A stretch of 64,000 nt of DNA from Ilumatobacteraceae bacterium (lineage in GTDB: Bacteria; Actinomycetota; Acidimicrobiia; Acidimicrobiales; Ilumatobacteraceae). The position numbers and the translations under genes are program-made. Below are positions 28,528 to 37,656 of the stretch, in pieces. The first letter of the stretch is position 1; the number at the start of each line of letters is the position of its first letter. The notes beneath the pieces are model-generated. The model had not been told where the DNA came from. It worked only from the letters and a program-made list of their open reading frames with translations, and did not search any database. The stretch lies in contig JAGYKR010000008.1 of the NCBI GenBank assembly GCA_018401375.1, forward strand, positions 1 to 64,000. The letters run 5' to 3'.

Positions 28528-30393
28528 TCAGGCCTGACGTGACCCGAGCCGGCGCAGGCGTCCCTCGAGGTCGTGGTCAGCCAAGGTTTCTGACAGGGGG
28601 CGATCGAGGCGCCGAGACCACAGCGTGCTCATCACTTGGCCGGGCATGTTGTGAGGTTCGGTAACGCCGCACAGGTCATCGAGATCAACCTGCACGAGCG
28701 CGGCCGGGCTGTGAACTAAGCGGTCGGTCACGGCATCGAGGAGATCTTCGGACCCATCGGGTAACTGGCGGCGATAGGAGCCGTAACCGTTTGGATCGAG
28801 CTCCACATGGCTGCGAAACGGGATCATGTCATGGGTCCGGATCCCGGCCACAGTGCGAGCCGGAATATGCGGCAGCGGCCGATCATGCATGTGGAACTGC
28901 TCCTCATACATCCCGAGCATTCCCCAACGTTCCATGGACTCGGTGACCTCAGCCGGGACGGTGCCAAGGTTCTCGCCAACCACACTTGTTCCCACGGCCG
29001 CAGCGGTGGCAGCGATGACAGCCATCACCTCTTCCCGGGGATATCTGACGTACACGCCGCGACCGGACTCCATACCAGCAGGGATCCACCACAGACGGTG
29101 CACGGCCATCACATGGTCGATGCGCACCAGTGCGGCATGTTCTCCTGCTCGAGCTACGAGATCGCGCCACAGACGATGGCCGCTGTGGCTCATGGCAGAC
29201 GGCAGGGTGGGTGGTAATCCCCAGTCCTGTCCGCCATCAAACACGAGATCCGGCGGGGCGCCCATCGACATCTGATCAGCGAACAGTTCAGGTGCAGCCC
29301 AGCGCTCGTATCCGTCGGGGTGACATCCGACGGGTAGGTCCAGAGCCAGCCCGGCCCCATCGGATCCGGCGATGTGTCGGAGTTCCTGATTAGCGAGATA
29401 TTGGGCGAGTTCGTAACTGCGGATCTCAAGATCGATGTCGTGGCGGCGATCGTGGAGAGAGCGGCCAGACCGCTCGGAAAGGAACCTAGCGAAATCGCTG
29501 ACATCGGGGCGGTCGTGGGTGAACCGGTGGACCGCAGAGCGGGTTGCGTCATCGAGGGAATCGGCCAAGATCAGCATCTGTTGGCGTCGTCGGGACCCGA
29601 GGGCCGCCCAGTCCAGATAGCGGCCGTCGTGTCGGGTGAGACGGTCGATCTCCAGCGGGATCGAGCGTGCGCCCGGAAGATCCACGAGGTGTTCGGAGAT
29701 CAGTACCTCGTTCCAGTGCAAACGTGAAGCTGGTGAGTAGGGGCTCGGCTCCACCGGGTCATCGAGGAACGCGGCATACAACGGCAACGTGGCGAGTAAC
29801 TCCACCCCGACTTCTCCGAGTCTCCGAGACATTCGTCCGAGCAGACCGAACGAAGGCAGCGGTGCCTCGGTCTCCCACAGCGCGTAGGTCGGGAGGAACA
29901 AGGCCGCTCCGCCCATCCAGGGTGCGTTCGGGAGCATCGAGGCCGGCGGGAGAACGATCGTGATGAGACATGCACCCTGCTCGGTGTCGAGTTCAAGGCT
30001 GTGACAGCCCACCGGAAGGTCTGCGGGCAAGATGATGCTGTCACCGTGATCTCCAGCGGGATGAGCCGAAGACCGGTGGAGCACAATCGGTTCGCTGCGA
30101 GCTTCCAAATGTCCGGAGAGGCCGTCGTGGACGATGAGATGGCCATCGATCACCGTGAGGTCGAGGTGGATCAGATAGCTACGTGGATACTCGAGGAGTT
30201 GACCACGTTCGTTTGGGTTAAGCACCATCACCGGCTCGCACAGCGCACTGCGTGCGGCCCGGTCAGCGCTCAAGGCCTCAACGACGAGCGCCAACGCCTC
30301 GGGATCTGCGGGATGTTCCTGACCAAACACATCGGTGAAGGAGGTCTCCACCCCCAATCGGGCGGCCTCTTCATGCAGCAGGTGGTCATCCAT
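28528..30393 (-). CDS. malQ: 4-alpha-glucanotransferase (GH77)
   Basis: MalQ transfers maltosyl and longer glucans between chains. The protein has 621 residues from the ATG at 30393. GH77 motifs include SPYSPASRLHWNEV, QDWGLPPTLPSAM, the catalytic Asp in VRIDHVMAVHRLWWIP, the catalytic Glu in VGENLGTVPAEV, and GIRTHDMIPF. The N-terminal 150 residues form the extra domain found in actinobacterial MalQ. The ATG overlaps the glgX stop by 8 nt, so glgX-malQ is a coupled operon; a GTG at 30414 is an alternative start. Confidence 0.94.
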   Translation of the reverse strand: MDDHLLHEEAARLGVETSFTDVFGQEHPADPEALALVVEALSADRAARSALCEPVMVLNPNERGQLLEYPRSYLIHLDLTVIDGHLIVHDGLSGHLEARSEPIVLHRSSAHPAGDHGDSIILPADLPVGCHSLELDTEQGACLITIVLPPASMLPNAPWMGGAALFLPTYALWETEAPLPSFGLLGRMSRRLGEVGVELLATLPLYAAFLDDPVEPSPYSPASRLHWNEVLISEHLVDLPGARSIPLEIDRLTRHDGRYLDWAALGSRRRQQMLILADSLDDATRSAVHRFTHDRPDVSDFARFLSERSGRSLHDRRHDIDLEIRSYELAQYLANQELRHIAGSDGAGLALDLPVGCHPDGYERWAAPELFADQMSMGAPPDLVFDGGQDWGLPPTLPSAMSHSGHRLWRDLVARAGEHAALVRIDHVMAVHRLWWIPAGMESGRGVYVRYPREEVMAVIAATAAAVGTSVVGENLGTVPAEVTESMERWGMLGMYEEQFHMHDRPLPHIPARTVAGIRTHDMIPFRSHVELDPNGYGSYRRQLPDGSEDLLDAVTDRLVHSPAALVQVDLDDLCGVTEPHNMPGQVMSTLWSRRLDRPLSETLADHDLEGRLRRLGSRQA

Positions 30394-32560
30394 CGCTTGG
30401 CCCACCGGGATCACTACCCAGCGGGCGAATGAGCCGGGGTATGGTCCGCATCAACAAAATCAGGCTGCGTTCGGGGACTTCCACGGTGGCTCCCGCTACC
30501 AACGCATCGCTGTCATGACCAACAGAGCCGATCTTCGGGTCCGCGCTGTGGATCACGGTGCTCCACTCATCGCCCCAGCGGGCTTCAGGAAGGCTCCATT
30601 CCATAGGGTGGTCTGCAGCATTACACAGCAACAAAAAGGTCTCATCGCGCACCGGTTGGCCCTTGGTGTCGGTGACGTGGATCTGCTCACCGTTGATGAA
30701 TACACCGATCGCTTTGGCGTAGCCCTGATCCCAGTCAGATTCCGACATCTCCTCACCGTCGGGTCGGAACCATGCCATGTCCTCTACATCATGGATCCGA
30801 CGTCCTTGGAACCAACGTCGGCGTCGGAACACCGGATGGGCCGCCCGCAGTGCGATCAGGCGCGAGACCCACTCAACAAACGCAGTGTCCACCGTGGACC
30901 AGTCATACCAAGAGATCTCGTTGTCCTGGCAGTACGGGTTGTTATTGCCCTGTTGGGTGCGACCGAGTTCGTCTCCACCGAGGATCATCGGTACCCCTTG
31001 GGACAACAACAAGGTGGCGACCATATTGCGACGCTGCCGAGCCCGCAGTTCGATGATTTCGGGATCGGTGGTTGGTCCCTCTACACCATGATTCCAGGAG
31101 CGATTGTGTGACTCCCCATCCCGACCCTCTTCCATGTTGGCCATGTTGAGGCGCTCGTTATACGACACCAGGTCAGCAAGGGTGAACCCGTCGTGGGCGG
31201 TGATGAAGTTGATTGAGGCGGTGGGGCGTCGGGTGTCGGCGGCATACAGGTCCGAACTGCCGGTGAATCGGGAAGCGAAATCAGCGATGAGGGCTGGCTC
31301 GCCACGCCAAAAGTCGCGCATTGTGTCGCGGTATTGGGCATTCCACTCAGACCACTGGGGTGGGAACCGACCCACTTGGTAGCCACCTTCGCCGAGGTCC
31401 CACGGTTCGGCGATCAGCTTCACTCGGGAGATCACGGGATCCTGCTGGATCAGTTGGAAGAACGTGGACAATCGGTCCACTGCAAAGAGTTCGCGGGCCA
31501 GAGCGGAGGCCAGATCAAATCGGAATCCGTCTACATGCATCTCGGTCACCCAGTAGCGCAGGCTGTCCATAATCAACTGCAGGACGTGGGGATGGCGAGC
31601 GTTGAGACTGTTTCCACAGCCCGTGAAGTCCTCATATTCACGGGGGTTGTGGTCCAGCGTGCGGTAATAGGCGAGATTGTCGATCCCGCGCATGGACAGT
31701 GTCGGCCCGAGGTGACTTCCTTCGGCGGTGTGGTTATAGACCACGTCAAGGATCACTTCGATACCGGCCGCGTGAAGGGCCTTGACCATCGATTTAAATT
31801 CTTGGGGGGCATGGAGGGCACCAGCGTGGGCGTATTCGTTGTGGGGGGCCAGATAGCCGATGGTGTTGTAACCCCAGTAATTCCGGAGCCCTTGGACCTC
31901 GAGGTGATGATCGTGAACAAACTGATGGACCGGCATCAACTCCACTGCGGTGATTCCGAGTTGGAGGAGATGTTGGATCATGCAGGGGTGGGCAAGGCCG
32001 GCGTAGGTGCCGCGCAGCTCCTCGCTGATGCCCGGATGCTGCAAGGTGAGGCCACGGACGTGGGTCTCATAGATCACGGTCTTATGGAGGGGGGTGTGGG
32101 GTCGGCGATCATCTCCCCAATCGAAAGAGGGATCACAGACCATCGCCAAAGGAACGTGGGTGGCGGAATCCTCAAGATTGGGTTGGTCGGGATCCTCGGC
32201 CTGAAAGGCGAAGCAGGCGGGGCTCCAGTCCACCTGCCCTTCGATCACGGTGGCGTAGGGGTCGAGCAGCAACTTGTGGGGGTTAGACCACAGCCCGGCC
32301 CCGGGATCCCAGGCGCCGTGGACCCGATAGCCGTAGCGCTGCCCCGGTCCGATGTCAGGCAGGTATACATGCCATACATGGCCGTCCACTTCGGTGAGTT
32401 CGATCTGAGTCTCGACGCGATCCTCATCGAACAGGCACAGGTCCACCCGCTCGGCTGAACTCGAAAAAATCGCGAAGTTGGTGCCGGTCCCGTCGTAGGT
32501 GGCACCGAGCGGCGCAGGTTGGCCGAGCCAGCGGCGGACGGGGCCAACAGGTGCCGACAT
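30386..32560 (-). CDS. glgX: Glycogen debranching enzyme GlgX
   Basis: GlgX cleaves the alpha-1,6 branches of limit dextrin. The 724-residue protein has an N-terminal CBM48 (about 10-110) and a GH13 barrel. The barrel motifs are VILDVVYNHTAEG, DGFRFDLASAL with the nucleophile Asp, LIAEPWDLG with the acid Glu, and NFITAHDGFT. MILGGDELGRTQQGNNNPYC followed by QDNEISWYDW is typical of GlgX. The ATG at 32560 follows CATGAT by 6 nt. The open frame reaches back to 32788 but overlaps the divergent pafB gene. malQ is the second gene of the operon. Confidence 0.95.
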   Translation of the reverse strand: MSAPVGPVRRWLGQPAPLGATYDGTGTNFAIFSSSAERVDLCLFDEDRVETQIELTEVDGHVWHVYLPDIGPGQRYGYRVHGAWDPGAGLWSNPHKLLLDPYATVIEGQVDWSPACFAFQAEDPDQPNLEDSATHVPLAMVCDPSFDWGDDRRPHTPLHKTVIYETHVRGLTLQHPGISEELRGTYAGLAHPCMIQHLLQLGITAVELMPVHQFVHDHHLEVQGLRNYWGYNTIGYLAPHNEYAHAGALHAPQEFKSMVKALHAAGIEVILDVVYNHTAEGSHLGPTLSMRGIDNLAYYRTLDHNPREYEDFTGCGNSLNARHPHVLQLIMDSLRYWVTEMHVDGFRFDLASALARELFAVDRLSTFFQLIQQDPVISRVKLIAEPWDLGEGGYQVGRFPPQWSEWNAQYRDTMRDFWRGEPALIADFASRFTGSSDLYAADTRRPTASINFITAHDGFTLADLVSYNERLNMANMEEGRDGESHNRSWNHGVEGPTTDPEIIELRARQRRNMVATLLLSQGVPMILGGDELGRTQQGNNNPYCQDNEISWYDWSTVDTAFVEWVSRLIALRAAHPVFRRRRWFQGRRIHDVEDMAWFRPDGEEMSESDWDQGYAKAIGVFINGEQIHVTDTKGQPVRDETFLLLCNAADHPMEWSLPEARWGDEWSTVIHSADPKIGSVGHDSDALVAGATVEVPERSLILLMRTIPRLIRPLGSDPGGPSDG

Positions 32561-32606
32561 CGCTCCATCATGCCTGAGGTCACGGGCTGAGGCATAGCCT
32601 GAGCCG
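32561..32606. promoter_or_regulatory. Divergent leaderless promoters, glgX and pafB
   Basis: The 46-bp gap holds TAGCCT (32595-32600), 6 nt before the pafB GTG, and on the minus strand CATGAT (32572-32567), 6 nt before the glgX ATG. Confidence 0.45.
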
Positions 32607-33590
32607 GTGGATCGGGTGGAACGTCTCACAAATCTGCTCGCCCTTTTGCTCGAGACCCGGTCGCCTTTGACCTTGGTGCAGATTTCGGGTGAATTGGCAG
32701 GGATGTATCCCGAGACTGCCCCCGCTCGGCGGGCGGCCTTTGAACGCGATAAGGCCGGATTGCGGTCGATCGGGGTGCCGATCGACACCGAGATCGTGTT
32801 GGCAGGGCCTGATGCCGGGACCTCTCGGTATTGGATCGATCGAGCTCGCTACGAACTGGCGGATTTAGATCTCAGCCCTGAGGAGCGGCGTGCACTGCAG
32901 GTTGCAGTGGCGGCCACTCGAGGGGGATCGGGATCGGCCCAGGATGGTTTGTGGAAACTTGGCGTCGGGGTGGCCGAGACCCCGTCGGCGGTGATCGCCC
33001 GCTTGCCTTCATCGCCGGCCTTAGCGATTTTGCGCGAGGCGGTGTCGGTGCGGGCCACTGCTCACTTCAGTTATCGCGATCGCGATCGGGTGGTGGAGCC
33101 CTACGGTCTGGTGTTGCAAGACGGGTTCTGGTATCTGATTGGACTGGATCGTGGCCATGGCGAGCCACGCACATTTCGGGTGGATCGAATGCGTTCGGAG
33201 GTGACCCTCGGGGATCCCGGAGGATTTGAGCGACCCGATGTGGATGTGCGTTCCATCCTGCCGCGAGATCCCAAGCAAATGCGGATCGATGAAGCTGCGC
33301 CCGATGCTGTGGTTCGCGTACGCGGTGCCCGATCGGTGTTCGTGGAACGCGACCTCGGCGCCGAGCGGGTTCTCTCGGCCGGAGGAGGCTCGGTCGCTGA
33401 CCCGCAGCGCTGGATTGAGGTATCGGTGCCCTGTGAGAATCGGGAGGCATTTCGGTCTTGGGTACTTGGCCTTGGGCCTGACGCCGAAGTGCTCTCGCCG
33501 CCAGATGTTCGGGCGGATGTGATCGGCTGGTTGACGGCGATCATTGCCGATCCTGAGCAACCTGACGATGTAACTCAGGCGGTGCGCTAA
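32607..33590 (+). CDS. pafB: WYL-domain regulator PafB
   Basis: PafB and PafC form the activator of the LexA-independent DNA-damage response of actinobacteria. The 327-residue protein has an N-terminal winged helix (about 1-75), a WYL domain with W175-Y176-L177 in DGFWYLIG and the arginine motif TFRVDRM (189-195), and a C-terminal extension (about 240-320). The start is GTG at 32607. The pafC ATG overlaps the pafB stop by one base (TAATG), the usual coupling for this pair. The proteasome and tat genes that flank pafBC in many relatives are not in the window. Confidence 0.92.
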   Translation: MDRVERLTNLLALLLETRSPLTLVQISGELAGMYPETAPARRAAFERDKAGLRSIGVPIDTEIVLAGPDAGTSRYWIDRARYELADLDLSPEERRALQVAVAATRGGSGSAQDGLWKLGVGVAETPSAVIARLPSSPALAILREAVSVRATAHFSYRDRDRVVEPYGLVLQDGFWYLIGLDRGHGEPRTFRVDRMRSEVTLGDPGGFERPDVDVRSILPRDPKQMRIDEAAPDAVVRVRGARSVFVERDLGAERVLSAGGGSVADPQRWIEVSVPCENREAFRSWVLGLGPDAEVLSPPDVRADVIGWLTAIIADPEQPDDVTQAVR

Positions 33591-34600
33591 TGGCTCGTCG
33601 TTCCCGACGCACAGCAGAGGATCGTCTTTCGCGTCTGCTCGTGATGTTGCCATGGCTGATGGAACAAGAGTCGGTGCCCCTCGCCGAGGTTGCGGCCCGT
33701 TTTGATCTCGATGAAGCCGAAGTGGTCGCAGATCTCGAACTGGTTTCAATGTGCGGCCTACCGCCCTATGTGGACGAGTTGATCGATGTCTTCATCGACG
33801 AGGGAATGGTTTTTGTCGGGGTGCCGCGATTGTTTACTCGACCGCTGCGTCTGAACTCGATGGAGGCCTTCGAGTTGTTGGTGGCGGCCCGCTCGGCGAT
33901 GGAGTTACCCGGGGCAGACCCGACCGGGCCACTTGGGCGGGGACTGGCCAAGTTGGCTGCTGCGCTCGGGGCGGATGGTTCGGCGGGGATCGGCGTGGAC
34001 GTGGAGATCCTCGGTGGTTCCCATGTGCTTGTGGAGCAAGTGGTCACAGCCACCGAGGCCTCTCAGGTGATCGAAATCCACTACTGGAATCCGAATCGCG
34101 AGGAGGTGAGTCTGCGTCGGGTCTGCCCCCTGCAAGTCTTTGCCGATCGCGGTAACTGGTATCTCGTGGCTGTGGATGCCGGGTCTAATCTCGGGTCTGA
34201 TCTCGGGTCTGATCTCGGGTTGCTGGAGATCTCTGCGGGTGCGTTGCGGACCTTCAGGGTGGACCGGATTCTGGAGATAACCATCACCGAGGTGACCTTT
34301 GGGCGTCCGGTGGTGGATCTCCCCGAACCGGGACAGTGGTTTACTGAGGACGGGATCGCTCAGGTGACACTGCGCCTTCAGCCTGCGGCCCTGTGGATCA
34401 CGGAGCGTTACCCAATGCTGAAGGTCGGGGAGCGTGATCCTCACGGCTGGACTCCGGTGACCGTGGCAGTGGTCAGTCCGGCTTGGCTCGAGCGGCTGTT
34501 GCTGCGTCTCGGCCCCGATGCCGAGGTGACATCCTCACCAGAGATCCGTTCGCAGGTCCGGTCTGCAGCCGAAAAGATCCTTGGGGTTTACCGGACCTGA
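33590..34600 (+). CDS. pafC: WYL-domain regulator PafC
   Basis: The 336-residue partner of PafB has the same layout: helix-turn-helix (about 8-60, LAEVAARFDLDEAEVVADLE), a WYL domain with W190-Y191-L192 in NWYLVAVD, RTFRVDRI, and the WCX C-terminal domain (about 250-330). Inside the WYL domain, after VDAG, a 12-nt tandem repeat adds SNLGSDLGSDLG (199-210). The repeat sits in a loop and keeps the frame. The last 13 bases overlap the convergent exonuclease gene. Confidence 0.92.
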   Translation: MARRSRRTAEDRLSRLLVMLPWLMEQESVPLAEVAARFDLDEAEVVADLELVSMCGLPPYVDELIDVFIDEGMVFVGVPRLFTRPLRLNSMEAFELLVAARSAMELPGADPTGPLGRGLAKLAAALGADGSAGIGVDVEILGGSHVLVEQVVTATEASQVIEIHYWNPNREEVSLRRVCPLQVFADRGNWYLVAVDAGSNLGSDLGSDLGLLEISAGALRTFRVDRILEITITEVTFGRPVVDLPEPGQWFTEDGIAQVTLRLQPAALWITERYPMLKVGERDPHGWTPVTVAVVSPAWLERLLLRLGPDAEVTSSPEIRSQVRSAAEKILGVYRT

Positions 34601-35196
34601 TTAATAGGCCGCAGGAAATGGGGCTGGAGGTCAGACAGATTGTTGATCTGGTGGGCTTTCAGCAGATGCGGAAGAATCTCGGCGGTGGTCCGTGCGTCCT
34701 CGAGGGCGTCATGGGGGTTGTCGTGAGGGATCCCGTGGCGTTCGGCGATGTCGGCGAGTCGATGACGCAACTTCTTGTCGGGGTCCAAACGCCGCGATAA
34801 CTCGAGGGTGCATAATCGGGGTTCAAGTTCCAGGGTGTGTCCGCTGCGCTGAGCGGCCGCCAGCAGGAAGCTCGAATCGAATGCGGCGTTGTGGGCCGTG
34901 AAGATCCGCCCGGAGATCTGCTGAGAGAGGTCATCGAGCACCCGGCGCATCGACGGCGCTGCCCATAATGCTCGGCGCCGAATCCCATGAATGTGGTGGG
35001 GCCCCACGCTGTCCCAAGGAAACCGAGTCCGCACCATGGTGGACCACTCTGAGGTATGGGCTATGCCATCGGCATCGAGGTCCAGACCAACCACAGCAAC
35101 TTGCAAAATTTGGTCGGTACTCGACTCGAGGCCACTGGTCTCTACATCGACGATCGCAAAACGCCAAGAGGCGCTGGGGAGCTCAGAAGGTGACAC
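34588..35196 (-). CDS. DEDDh 3-prime-5-prime exonuclease (DnaQ-like)
   Basis: The 202-residue protein has the exonuclease motifs Exo I VDVETSG (D17, E19), Exo II TAHNAAFDSSFL and Exo III HDALEDARTTAEIL. It is a stand-alone nuclease domain like DNA polymerase III epsilon or RNase T. It could proofread for a polymerase or trim nucleic acids. The GTG at 35196 has TAGGGT 6 nt upstream on its strand. It lies next to the damage-response pair pafBC, a suggestive but unproven link. Confidence 0.88.
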   Translation of the reverse strand: MSPSELPSASWRFAIVDVETSGLESSTDQILQVAVVGLDLDADGIAHTSEWSTMVRTRFPWDSVGPHHIHGIRRRALWAAPSMRRVLDDLSQQISGRIFTAHNAAFDSSFLLAAAQRSGHTLELEPRLCTLELSRRLDPDKKLRHRLADIAERHGIPHDNPHDALEDARTTAEILPHLLKAHQINNLSDLQPHFLRPINQVR

Positions 35197-35268
35197 GCTT
35201 CCACCCTACGCAGGCGGTGTCACAGCGGAGTGGATCTGGAGTGGATCTGGACTTCTGGTGGTCCAGAT

Positions 35269-35577
35269 TCAGCGGGAACTGAGGCGAGCCCGAATCCCAA
35301 TCGGCGCCGCCACCGTAAATCCGAGCAAATGGCGATCCTCCTCGGACTCGCCAGCCCAAAAGCCGTACTCGCGGTTATCCCGAGCGAACCCTTGGCATTG
35401 TTGATGCACCGGGCAGGTGGAGCACAGTAGGTTGGCTTGGGCTTCCCGGCGGGCTCGAGCCTGAGGGCGTTCGGCTTTGGGTGGGAAGAACAATTTCGTC
35501 CGGCCCTTACACACCGCATGGTCCCGCCAGTCATCTCCGGAAGGCAGGATTTGAACCAGTAACTCTGCAGTGGACAT
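35269..35577 (-). CDS. WhiB-family iron-sulfur regulator
   Basis: WhiB proteins are actinobacteria-specific [4Fe-4S] regulators that bind the primary sigma factor. From the ATG at 35577 the protein has 102 residues and the four cluster cysteines C23, C52, C55 and C61 (CX28CX2CX5C). The motif GFWAGES follows, then basic residues at the C terminus. GGAG lies 6 nt before the ATG, so this start is ribosome-site driven. It resembles WhiB1/WhiB2-sized members; the subtype is uncertain. A perfect 17-bp palindrome lies 38 bp upstream. Confidence 0.92.
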   Translation of the reverse strand: MSTAELLVQILPSGDDWRDHAVCKGRTKLFFPPKAERPQARARREAQANLLCSTCPVHQQCQGFARDNREYGFWAGESEEDRHLLGFTVAAPIGIRARLSSR

Positions 35578-35614
35578 TTTGTCTCCTGTGCGTACTCGCC
35601 AGCGAGAAGGGGGA

Positions 35615-35642
35615 GAGTGAACCATTCACTCGGATTTAATAC
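35615..35642 (-). promoter_or_regulatory. Palindrome and -10 upstream of whiB
   Basis: GAGTGAA-CCA-TTCACTC (35615-35631) is a perfect dyad with 7-bp arms. On the minus strand TAGTAT lies just upstream (about 35642-35637), so the dyad would cover the start of transcription. It may be an operator, or a hairpin in the 5-prime leader. Confidence 0.5.
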
Positions 35643-35763
35643 TAAATGAACCGGTCAGGTATTACAACGACGTGATCACAGTAGGGGAACGTGACTTTTG
35701 GCGGGGTGAGACCCCGAAAGCTGCGCCCGGGATGGGGGCGGGCCGGCCGACGGGAAGTCAGGT

Positions 35764-37122
35764 CTACAGAAGCTCGGCGGCGAGACTGGCCACATCACTG
35801 CGCTCACAGGAGGTGAGCGTGATGTGGCCAAAGCATGATTGCCCAGCGAACGCGTTGGTCAAGACTGCGAGAGCGTTATTGGACTCACCGAGGTAAGGCG
35901 CATCGATCTGGCTGGTGTCGCCGGTGAACACCACCTTTGTGCCTTCGCCCACCCTGGTCAAGATGGTTTTCAAGGTGGTTGGCTCCAAGTTCTGGGCTTC
36001 ATCCACAATGATCAACTGCCGCTGCAAGGAACGACCACGTAAAAAGGTCACCGACTCGAGAGAGAGTTGGCCACGTGAGGTCAGTTCCTCGATCAGCTTG
36101 CTGGCGTTGCTGCTGTTGCCTTGGTCAGTGAGCGCAACCACCGCATCGTGGATGGCCGACATCCACGGATCGAGTTTTTCATCGAGACCACCTGGAAGGA
36201 AGCCCACATCGGCACGGCCCACCGGCACGAGAGGCCGGTAAATCGCGACCCGGTCGTAACGATGCTGTTCCACTACTTGCTCGAGACCAGTCGCGATGGC
36301 CAGCAGGGTCTTGCCGGTTCCGGCCCGTCCGTCGAGAGCGACCACGCTGATCTGAGGGTCAAGGAGCAGTTCAATCGCAAAGCGCTGTTCTTTGTTGCGG
36401 GGTCTCAAGCCCCACGCCTCAGGGACCGTGGGGGAGAGCAGCACGAGTTCATTACCAACGCGCTGTGTTAGGGCGGACTGTGATCCGGCCCGCAGCACGA
36501 GGAACTCGTTTTCGCTGGTTTCGCTGGCCTCGGGAATGGTCTCAGCGATAACAGCCCCAGCCGCGTACAGGCCGTCGATTACCTCATATGGAGTCTCGAT
36601 GAGACCCCAACCGATGGGGCGGGTGGTGCGGAGATTACGCGTCGGTTGGTGTTCGGCGGCCTGGAGTCCGAGGTGGGCGGCCTTGATTCGTAGTGCTGCA
36701 TCATTCGAGATCATCACCGTGGGACACACGGTGGCCTGGCCGAGAGCCGCACCGATGATGCGGTTATCAGGGACCTTGGGGTCGAGGCCGTGCTCGAGCA
36801 GAAGGTGGGTCTGCACTCCATTGATCTCGATTTTGACTCGGGCCCCGGAATCACCCACGGGGACCGGTTCGGCGAGAGATCCGCCGTGCTGCACTCTCAG
36901 ATCCTCGAGGGTTCGCAGTGCCGCTCTCGCCGATCGGCCAACATCATCGGGCCGGTTTTTGAGTCCATCGAGTTCCTCAATCACGGTCAGTGGGACAACC
37001 ACATCGACCTCAGAGAAGCTGAACAAACAGTTTGGATCGGCCACCAGCACCGAGGTATCGAGGACCACTCGGGTCCGAAGACCGGTGCTCGTCGGCAGCT
37101 GATCGATACGGGGGGAAGCCAT
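35764..37122 (-). CDS. PIN-PhoH ATPase
   Basis: The protein (452 residues from the ATG at 37122) joins an N-terminal PIN nuclease domain (about 15-150, RVVLDTSVLVADP, IISNDAAL) to a C-terminal PhoH ATPase (about 240-450) with Walker A GRAGTGKT, Walker B LIIVDEAQN and FTGDTSQID. PhoH2-type proteins of actinobacteria are RNA helicase-ribonucleases. A TTG four codons upstream (37134) is another possible start. No partner antitoxin-like gene is seen next to it. It is transcribed toward whiB. Confidence 0.92.
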   Translation of the reverse strand: MASPRIDQLPTSTGLRTRVVLDTSVLVADPNCLFSFSEVDVVVPLTVIEELDGLKNRPDDVGRSARAALRTLEDLRVQHGGSLAEPVPVGDSGARVKIEINGVQTHLLLEHGLDPKVPDNRIIGAALGQATVCPTVMISNDAALRIKAAHLGLQAAEHQPTRNLRTTRPIGWGLIETPYEVIDGLYAAGAVIAETIPEASETSENEFLVLRAGSQSALTQRVGNELVLLSPTVPEAWGLRPRNKEQRFAIELLLDPQISVVALDGRAGTGKTLLAIATGLEQVVEQHRYDRVAIYRPLVPVGRADVGFLPGGLDEKLDPWMSAIHDAVVALTDQGNSSNASKLIEELTSRGQLSLESVTFLRGRSLQRQLIIVDEAQNLEPTTLKTILTRVGEGTKVVFTGDTSQIDAPYLGESNNALAVLTNAFAGQSCFGHITLTSCERSDVASLAAELL

Positions 37123-37194
37123 GTCGTTACTCAACGGAATCTGTTCTAGTTGACCCGGGGTGAGGCCCGTCGGATTTCCAACCCATGGAACTCA

Positions 37195-37224
37195 TTGCAA
37201 GTGCAATAATAAGGGTGCTTGCAA
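37195..37224. promoter_or_regulatory. Inverted repeat upstream of hup
   Basis: TTGCAAG (37195-37201) and CTTGCAA (37218-37224) form an inverted repeat with 16 bp between the arms, 92 bp upstream of the HU gene. It could be a protein site or part of the hup leader. Confidence 0.45.
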
Positions 37225-37316
37225 CAGCTCTGCTCGGTGGTTCTGATGGGAAAGTCAGTTAACGGTCATCGGGTGGTTTTGGCCCCCCGATCCGACTTTT
37301 CAGTAAAGGAAACCCA

Positions 37317-37598
37317 ATGACCAAGGCAGAACTCATCGACGCCGTCGCCTCCGCAGCGGGCGTCACCAAGGCAGACGCAGAGAAAACCGTTCAGGCGTTC
37401 TTCGATGTCGTGGTGTCCACCACAAAGAAGGGCGATGACAAGGTTGCGTGGCCCGGCTTCGGTTCCTTCAGCACCACTTCCCGCCCGGCCCGTACCGGCC
37501 GTAACCCCCGCACCGGCGAGCCCGTCCAGATCGCGGCCTCCAAGGTGATGAAGTTCAGCGCCTCTTCAACCCTGAAGACCACCCTGAACTCAAAATGA
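37317..37598 (+). CDS. hup: HU-family DNA-binding protein
   Basis: The 93-residue nucleoid protein has the HU fold: N-terminal helices MTKAELIDAVASAAGVTKAD, the beta-arm signature GFGSFSTTSRPARTGRNPRT, and ASKVMKFSASSTLK. It lacks the long Lys/Ala-rich tail of mycobacterial HupB. AAAGGAAA lies about 5 nt before the ATG, a strong ribosome site fitting a highly expressed gene. Two hairpins follow the stop codon. Confidence 0.95.
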   Translation: MTKAELIDAVASAAGVTKADAEKTVQAFFDVVVSTTKKGDDKVAWPGFGSFSTTSRPARTGRNPRTGEPVQIAASKVMKFSASSTLKTTLNSK

Positions 37599-37610
37599 TC
37601 TGAAAGCAAT

Positions 37611-37640
37611 GATCAGGTCCCTGAATTCGGGGACCTGATC
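37611..37640 (+). other. Hairpin after hup
   Basis: GATCAGGTCCC (37611-37621) pairs perfectly with GGGACCTGATC (37630-37640) around an 8-nt loop, starting 13 nt after the stop. No T-tract follows at once. It may stabilise the mRNA 3-prime end or act with the next hairpin. Confidence 0.75.
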
Positions 37641-37656
37641 CCTCGCTAACTCAATC

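Noticed and set aside
32561-32788. N-terminal extension of GlgX
   Set aside because: It overlaps the start of pafB on the other strand, and GlgX proteins begin at the CBM48 domain reached from 32560.
34815-34840. T-arm-like sequence GGTTCAAGTTCC suggesting a tRNA
   Set aside because: It lies inside the exonuclease coding region and no acceptor or anticodon stem can be built around it. No tRNA or rRNA gene was found in the window.
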